A DNA stretch of 64,000 nt from CAVVGZ01 sp963747965 (GTDB taxonomy: Bacteria; Chloroflexota; Anaerolineae; Anaerolineales; Anaerolineaceae): NCBI GenBank assembly GCA_963747965.1, contig CAVVGZ010000005.1, positions 186,001 through 250,000 on the forward strand. The letters run 5' to 3'. The notes beneath the pieces were generated by a model. The model saw only the letters and a program-made list of their open reading frames with translations, did not search any database and was not told the origin of the DNA. Both the position numbers and the translations under genes were made by a program. Positions 56,801-64,000 of the stretch are shown piece by piece. The first letter of the stretch is position 1. The number at the start of each line of letters is the position of its first letter.

Positions 56801-59800
56801 GCAGCGGGGCAGATGTGCAAGCCAAGCGCGATGTGCTTGTGCAGGCATTTTCAGAGGAGAAGGTTGTTTCGGTTGCAGCGGGTGTTGGCGTGGGCGGAAC
56901 GGCAGGAATCGCAGGCGGGATCGATGTTTCGGTGCTGACCGTGACAACCCAGGCTTATATCGAAGGTGAAAAAACTGTTGACAGAGATCACGTACACAGG
57001 CGCCACTGTGGATGCGGGCGGCAGCGTGGTGGTTTCTGCGGAAGAAAAGACGCAGATCGATGTGATCGGTGGCAGCCTGGCTGCCGGCGGTACCGCTGGA
57101 ATTGGCGGTGCGGTTGCCCTTCCGGTAGTTGTTAAATACACCTATGCTTATATCGGCAATGGGGCGGAAGTGGATGCTGCGGCGAACGCGAACTATGCCG
57201 GCATTGACGTGCGCACAGGTGAATTCAACGAGAGTTTTGTCGATCCTTCCGGCGATGGAGGCGAGGTTAGCCCAGTCGATATCGATAACAGCGACGCAGA
57301 AGATACCGGGGATGAATCCTACAGCAAGCTGCGGGTGGCCTCGCCGGTCACACGGACGGGCTTCCGCGGCGTTGCTGTTACAGCCATCAACCAGGATGAT
57401 ATCGGCGCCTATGGTGTGGGAGCAGGATTATCCGGTACGGTTTCGGTGCAGATTTCTGCGACTGTCCAAGTCATGTCGGCTGAGACCCTGGCATACATTG
57501 GTGACGATGCACAGATCAATATGGCCACTGCGGGTGAAGGCAGCAATCAGTCGGTGCTGGTTGCAGCGGGCAACAACTATGGTTACCTGGGAATTGCTGG
57601 TGCCGTAGGCATATCAGGAGCGGTTGCGGTGACCCCTGGCGCCGAAGTGGATGTGGTGGTTATCAATACCAGGGCGTATATTGGTAACGATGCCGACGTG
57701 CAGGCGGTGAAAGATATTGAAGTGCGCGCCGAATCGGCCGAGGATGTGCTCTCGATCGCCATTGCGATCGCCGGGTCGGGTACCGCATCGGTAGCCGGCA
57801 CGGTATCGGTGGTTGCGATCGTCAATACCACCTATGCCTTTATTGATGATTACGCAGTGGTCGACGCCGGCGGGAATGTGCTCGTTTCCGCGGCTGATGC
57901 GACGGATGTGGACACTGTCGCCGGGGCTATTGCAATCGGGATCGCTGGTGCGGGAGTTGGTGCAGGGATTGGCGTCACGGTGGTGGACAAAGATACGCAA
58001 GCCTATATCGGGCAGTACGCCGATGTGGATGCCCAGGGGCAACTCCAGCTATATGACCGTCTACAACGGCCAGCTGGATGAATCTACCGGGGCCTTTGGA
58101 CTGACCGGTGCGACGGACAACGTGCGCGGCCTGGTGGTGGTAGCGGTATCCAGTGAGAACATTTTTGCCTTGGCGGCCACAGGGGCTGGCGGGCTCGGCG
58201 CTGGTGTGGCCGGCGCCGTGACGGTCCAGGTGGTGAACTCGGACACGCGGGCTTATATAGATGCAAATTCGAAGATCAACACCAATACAACCGGCGTGAA
58301 TGCCAACCAGGATGTGCATGTTTCAGCTGTAAATGATGTGAAGACCCTGGTCATTGTTGGATCGGGCGGCGGCGGGATCGCCGGGGTTGCTGGCAGTATC
58401 GATGTCGGCGTGGTGCGCAATGATGTTACAGCCTTCATCGCCGGCAGTGATGTCAATGCCAAGCGCGATATCGCCGTCAATGCACTTGCCAACCGGGATG
58501 TTCAGTCCTATGCAGTCAGCGTGGGCGGTGGGGTTGTAGGGGTGGCAGGAGCAATATCCGTTTATGTCCTGGGCGGCAACCTGGAGAGCAGTTACACCGT
58601 CAATACCAATGATTCGGGCGGTACGGCGAGTGACAATGCGTTGCTAAGCGATGATGGAACTGGAACAGGTATCGGCAGTACGGATGGCGACTTGACCATC
58701 ACAGGCCTGACGGATATATTGGGTGACTTTATCGGATCCTGATACAGGGACTACTCAGGATGAGGTGGCCCAGGATGGCGCTTTGCTGGCAAATGATGCC
58801 TATGATGACAGCGGGGATACCCTGGGCACGCCCATCACCACAGCTACCGGCGAAACAGTGGGTGATACAAGCACCGTTGGTACCCAGACGGTTCCACGCG
58901 GCGTCAGTGCCTTTATTGGCAGCAATGCTGGCATCGATGCCGGGCGGAATGTGGACCTGGATGCACGTGAGCGTATAAAAATGACAATGGTTACAGGCAG
59001 CGTGGGGGCAGGTGCGGTTGGCGCTGGCGCCAGCATCACCATCCTGGTACTGGATGACCCCGTGCAGGCATTTATTGGTGAAGATGCTGCGGTAGAAGCT
59101 GGAAGTGATGTAACCCTGGATGCCACCCTGACGGAAGACGTCTACGGAATGGCAGTCGCAGGGCAGTTCAGCGCATTTACCTCGATTGGCGCACAGGTGG
59201 TGGTGCTGGTTGACAAGAGCGACCAGTATGCCTTCATCGACACAGGCGCCAGCGTTGAGGCGGGCGGGGATGTGAAATTACACGCCGCTGCCAACCGGAT
59301 CCAGTTTAAAGCTGACGTCATCGGTGGATCAGTCAGTGGTCTCGGAGCGGCAGTTGGCGCTTCGGTTGCCATCGCCACCATCGAAGGCGAAACCAAGGCC
59401 TACTCGAAAGGTGATATCGGCTCGGACACTCCGGTCGACAGCCTGGAAATCGACGCTGACAGCACGGCGGACATGTACGCACAGTCAATTACCGCCAATA
59501 TCGGCGCCGGGGCAGTGGGTGTGACGGTTGCCAAGACCACCTTCAAACCCACCGTAGAGGCTGCCATCATGGCCGGCACGGTGGACGCATCCGGCGAGGT
59601 AAGCCTGGACGCCAACACGACCAGCGACATGGAAGCCCACGCTCCCGGTGGATCGGGAGGCGGTGTTGCCGTAGCGGCAATGATCGCCCAGGCATTTATG
59701 CAGGGCTCCGCCCTGGCCTACGTTGGCTCTGCCACCACCATCAAGGCGGGCACCTTGAATGTCAAGGCGTCCGAAACCAGCACTGTGAAAGCAGATATTA

Positions 59801-62800
59801 AGGTTTACTCGGTCGGATTGGGCGCAGGCGGCGGTGGGAAGGCTGAGGCGAAAAAGACCACGACCGTGAAGGCCTACATCGGCCCGAACGCTATTGTGGA
59901 AGAGGGCACCGGTGATGTGACAGTTGAGGCCACATCGACGGATACGGTGACCAGCGACGCACGCGGCGGAACGGGCGGAGTGATCGCAATTGGTTACATG
60001 CAATCGTTTGCGACCATCGGCGGGCAAACCCAGGCCTACATCGACCAGGGCACGACCATTGACGCCGACAGCCTGACCGTAAAAGCCACGGCGGCGAAGC
60101 GTGACCTGACGGCCACATCGTTGGTAGTTTCGGTCAGCCTTGGCGGCGGTGGCGGCGCAAATACAGAAACCAAGGTATTGAGTACTACAGATGACCCCAC
60201 CAACTATGCCAGTGTAGATGCCTATATCGGCCCGAAAGAAGGCGCAACCTACTCCAATTCACCGGTCAGCCTGGATATCGACGGGGCCATCCTTGTTCAG
60301 GCGACCACAGTAGCCAACGCCACAACGGATGCAACGGTCGGAGCGGGCGGCGGTCTGACCGTAGCAGCACTGTATGGGTACGCTACTGTGGGCGGTGACG
60401 TGCGGGCTTACCTGGGCCAGTATGTAGAGGTCACCGATGCTACTTCGCTAACTATCAAGGCGGAAGCCACCAACCGGGCGTCCGTGGAGACTGAGGTGGT
60501 ATCTGGTGCAGTGGCGGCCGGTTTTGGCACGAGCGCACGCGGGACAGTAAATGACAATATCTACGCTTATATTGCCCCTTACACAGATATCAATGTCACC
60601 AGCGACCTTTCAACGGAAGGTAATATCGTCGTCGAAGCCTGGTCCAAACGAGCCGAAGCCAAGGCGACGGCCAACAGCTACGGCGGTGGAGGGATCGCGG
60701 TGGGTGCAGCTTATGCAAATGCCACCAGCACACCATCGGTATTTGCTTATATCGGAAGCGGGGCAACAATCAACGCCAGCGGTGACGTCTCCGTGACAGC
60801 TAAGGCTGATTCTGTGCCGGCTACAGTACCGCTGGACGATAAGATTGTTTCGATCGATACCACCACAGACCAGATCACCTTTACCAGCCACGGGCTGTTA
60901 ACCAGCGATACGGTGACGTATGTTGTCGGCACCGGCACATTGTGCCTGCAGGGGGTCACCTGCTCCGGGACAACCGGATATGTGACCAGCGACCGCATCT
61001 TCCCGGTTGTTACGGTGGATGAGGATAAGATTGTCTTCGGCGTCCTCTTCAGCGGCACGTCCATCGATGCCGGCAATCCGCTCACCCGGCCGAATGGGGT
61101 GGATTCAACCCATGATGTCATCCATTTCTCCACGCAGCACAACCTGCATAACGGCGACCCGGTGCTCTACTCGACTGTAAACGGCACTGCGATCAGCGGA
61201 ATAAACACTACCACGACCTACTTTGTGCATGTGGTGGATGAATTCTCCATCCGCCTGTTCACCAGCCGCGATGCCGCGATGGTGGCTGCTAAAAACTTCA
61301 CCGTGGCAAATGTGAATGGTTCCACCATCAATATTAACAATCACGGCTACACCGAAGGCCAGGCCGTGATATACAACTCGCCGGAGGCAGAAGGATTCAC
61401 CACTGAGCAGGTGGGTTGGTACTACAATGCAGATGGCACAAAGACCGACGTAGCCGACAACCGCATCTTCCTGGGCGAAGATACCAACGGCGATGGCAGC
61501 CCGGATTCCGGGCATGGCTTATCCACCGGTCAGAAGATTACTTTCAAGACAGACGGAGGCGCCATCACCAACCTGTACAACAATGTCGATTATTATGTCT
61601 ATAAAATTGACAATTACCAGGTAGCGCTAGCAGCCAGCTACTGCGAGGCAGTTGGTTATAGCGGTGATAACAGCTGCACAACTCCTGACGGTGATGATGA
61701 GGGTACAGATCCTGATCCAATCCTTCAGAATCTGATCACGCTCAACATGGTGTCAGGCCAGCAAGCAAAGCGCAATCTGCTGGTCCCGTCTGCCCTGGAC
61801 AGCCTGCAGGATGGACACACCTACTATGTGCATGTAGTAGATACCAATAATGTCGAGCTGGCGCTCACCTACTGCGAGGCAGTGGGGTATAGTGGGAATA
61901 GCGGTTGCACAACCGCAGACGGACCGGATGAGGGTACGGATCCTGATCCAATCGCACGGCAGCCAATCATCCTGACCGAGATCTATGTGGCCGGAACGCA
62001 CAAGCTCAGCCCTGCCGGGGTGAACCTGACAGCCAGCGGAAGCGGTACGCACCAGCTGCGCATTAACATCAGCTCCTGGCAAACCGGAAATAAACTTTAT
62101 GCTTACAAAGCAGTCTTAGAGGATGGTTCAACTGAGTATGTCTCGCTGCGCAGCCTTGTTCCTCCGCCTGGCGATGGCGTTACCAATGCGACTGCCAAGG
62201 GCGGCCAGGGTGGTATCGTCAGCGTGACAGTTCCAACTGCTGTGACAAATGTTACCCACACAGCCAAGGCCTACATTGCATCCAGCGTGACCGCCGGGGG
62301 TGACGTAACCATCTCCTCCATCTCGAACGTGCGCACCAAGGCTTATGTAAAGAACAGTTCGGGCGGCGTGATCATGGTGGGCGAAGCAGATGCCACCACC
62401 AACGTCACCAACTATACCAAGTCCTTCTTCGGACTGGACACGACCAGCATTACCAACAACGACCACACGGCGACGGGCCTGCAAATCCGGGCAGGCGGAA
62501 CATTTACCGTATCTTCGGAATTCAGGCTTGAAATAGATGACGTGGACTGCATCACGCACGGGGGCGGGTTCCTGGCCTTCGCCGATGCGGATGCGAATGC
62601 AAACATCACCAACCACACCGTCAGTGTGATCGGCAGCGGCGCCGATATTGAGGCGGATGCAGTCAAGCTGAGCGCAAAGGTTTCCAAACTCAACGCCGAT
62701 GCCTACGCTGAATCCAGGGCGGGCGGCTTCACCGGCACTTCCAGGGCGGATGCTTATGTCAATATTGATCAAACCAGTAACTGGAAGGTGCTGGCCTGGA

Positions 62801-64000
62801 TCCGCGGCGGTACCAGTACCAACAAAACCCTGATTAAAGCCACCCATGGTATGGATGTCATTTCAGAACTGAGCAACTTCACCCTGGACGGGCACAAGTC
62901 CGCCAAGTTTTACGGGCTGAGTGCTGGGTCGGGTGGATCTGGCGAGCCGGAAAAAAACACGATGAAGAGCACCGTCGACGCGGATGGCAACACCACCATT
63001 ACCCCGGGCCCGCGCAACAATGCCAGCACATCGCTCACGGTTGTCTCTACCCTGCCTACCCTGGTGCTGTTCGTACAGGGTGTAAACACCACCTGGGATG
63101 CCGACGTGATCGTCCTGAGCGGCCCGGAACCAAGCCTGTGGGTGGATGCCAACGGTGTCATCCAGACCAAGACTGATAATGTCACCATCACCCAGGGCGG
63201 GGTTACCAAGAACGTCGGAGATACAATTACCGGGGCATTCGTAGTCGGTGATATCGTCAACAAGTACCACGGGCAGATCCGCTTCCAGTCCAACAACGCC
63301 AGCGGCAGTTCGAGCAGCGTGGGTACGATCCAAAGCTCTTCCAGCGGTGATTATGCCCCGATGTTCGAGTTCCGCGATACGTTCAACGGGGTGAGTTTAA
63401 TCAATGACTCTCCGCGTACAACATGACGGTCAACGGGATCGATGTAATTTTCAACGGGAGCTTGACCGGGGCATCTTCACCCAAGATAGAAATCCAGGTG
63501 CAGGATGGCGCTGAATGAATCAGGCACCCCATTGTTCCGCTTCAACCTGCTGCGCAGTTTCCTGCCTACGCTGGTGACGATCCATAACACGGATACTGCC
63601 AGCGGGCCGGAAATCTACCTGGCGGCAAACAAAACAATCAACAACCCGATCGGCACCACCGATATCGATAACCAGTCCGGCGACATCCTCTCCAACGGCG
63701 GAACGCAAACCATACGCACCAACATCCTAACCATCAACTCCGAGTTGGGCAGCATAGGGTCGAGCACGTACAGTGTCAACGTAGAGCTTGTGCAGAGCCC
63801 GAACCGGGCCACTTCCCTGACCGCAACTGCGGATTTGGATGTGTACCTGAAGATCAAGGGCCTGCTGCGCGAAGAGGTGGCTTCCTTTACTGGCAACCTG
63901 GACTTGATTGATGCCGGCCGCAATGTGAATGTTCAATTATTGGATGCCATCAAGCAGGCTGGCGGCGGCCTGGCTACCGGGTTATTGGTGGATGTGCAAA
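47821..64000 (+). CDS. Giant secreted beta-repeat surface protein, frameshifted, runs off window
   Basis: One gene spans at least 16.2 kb (over 5,300 codons). It opens with a signal peptide (LLILLLVLAISSYTVHA). An acidic Thr/Pro/Ala linker (to ~48.6 kb) is followed by a region with RTX-like words (NGGEGSDQ, GGGGTDTLYG, GGPGNDTLIG) and repeats ending in an IENLxGG pattern. From ~51.5 kb come long beta repeats in which AYIG- or AFID-like strands, a short Ala/Val segment and Gly-rich GxGxAG stretches recur about every 55-75 residues, more than thirty times by eye. 60.8-62.1 kb holds TYYVHVVD-type repeats. The frame changes near 48620, 50460, 50745, 51845, 54110, 56975, 58045, 58735, 63415 and 63510, yet no stops break the pieces. 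It is probably an adhesin or matrix protein. The C-terminal anchor is outside the window. Confidence 0.85.

Noticed and set aside
48587..58742. Reading the giant gene as a series of separate genes
   Set aside because: Each internal start lacks a ribosome-binding site, the frames overlap and the repeat pattern continues across each junction. One frameshifted gene explains the data better.
53844..62847. Several minus-strand open frames of 150-310 codons opposite the giant gene
   Set aside because: They mirror the repeated G/C-rich plus-strand coding pattern and lack family motifs. The plus-strand frames form a continuous repeat protein.

Overview
The window looks like a chromosomal stretch from a Chloroflexota bacterium, most likely class Anaerolineae. 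This is an inference from gene content: a CoaE with a C-terminal extension, cdaA-cdaR-der-lepB clustering, a sugar-phosphate (SPU-like) microcompartment locus, NBR1-Ig lipoproteins, TM-anchored TPR proteins, a 7TM histidine kinase and a giant beta-repeat surface protein. No rRNA or marker tree is available from the sequence alone. A tRNA-Phe is cut by the left edge and the giant surface-protein gene is cut by the right edge.

Layout. 0-8.3 kb: glycerate kinase, a frameshifted radical SAM gene, then a housekeeping block (coaE, diadenylate cyclase cdaA with its YbbR partner, der, lepB, a zinc-ribbon protein). 8.36-14.9 kb: a consensus sigma70-type promoter followed by a compact same-strand bacterial microcompartment (BMC) operon. 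It encodes RpiB-like and DeoC-like enzymes, a CoA-acylating aldehyde dehydrogenase, one BMC-H, one BMC-T and three BMC-P shell proteins, an EutJ-like ATPase, a small protein with a probable encapsulation tail, and a second zinc-ribbon protein like the one just upstream. 15-23.2 kb, minus strand: HAD phosphatase, groES-groEL under a perfect CIRCE operator, two paralogous TPR proteins and a large polytopic membrane protein. 23.5-33.6 kb, plus strand: an SDR gene remnant, trmD, a BMP-type (probably nucleoside) ABC importer, two NBR1-Ig lipoproteins and a 1-phosphofructokinase-family kinase.

33.67-44.0 kb is accessory DNA. A tRNA-Arg(TCG) is the insertion site of a 6.1-kb integrative element bounded by a 48-bp direct repeat (33693-33740 and 39820-39867). 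It carries a tyrosine recombinase, a P4/D5-type primase-helicase, a ribbon-helix-helix protein and an HTH protein, and it is peppered with eleven exact copies of ATACTGAGC. Beyond it lies a second block with a decayed AbrB/PIN toxin-antitoxin pair and a broken primase-helicase of the AEP-TOTE type, ending in a third, degenerate copy of the same tRNA repeat. 44.4-47.5 kb: a two-component system and a small receiver-like protein. 47.8-64 kb: one giant secreted protein gene (over 5,300 codons) interrupted by about ten frameshifts but no other stops.

Functional reading. The BMC operon could cleave deoxyribose-5-phosphate to glyceraldehyde-3-phosphate and acetaldehyde inside a protein shell and oxidise the aldehyde to acetyl-CoA, with RpiB handling a pentose phosphate. 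The nearby nucleoside-type importer could supply the sugar. Frameshifts are absent from 2.5-25.9 kb but frequent after that. In the giant gene and the transporter they look like sequence errors. In the mobile region, true decay is also likely.
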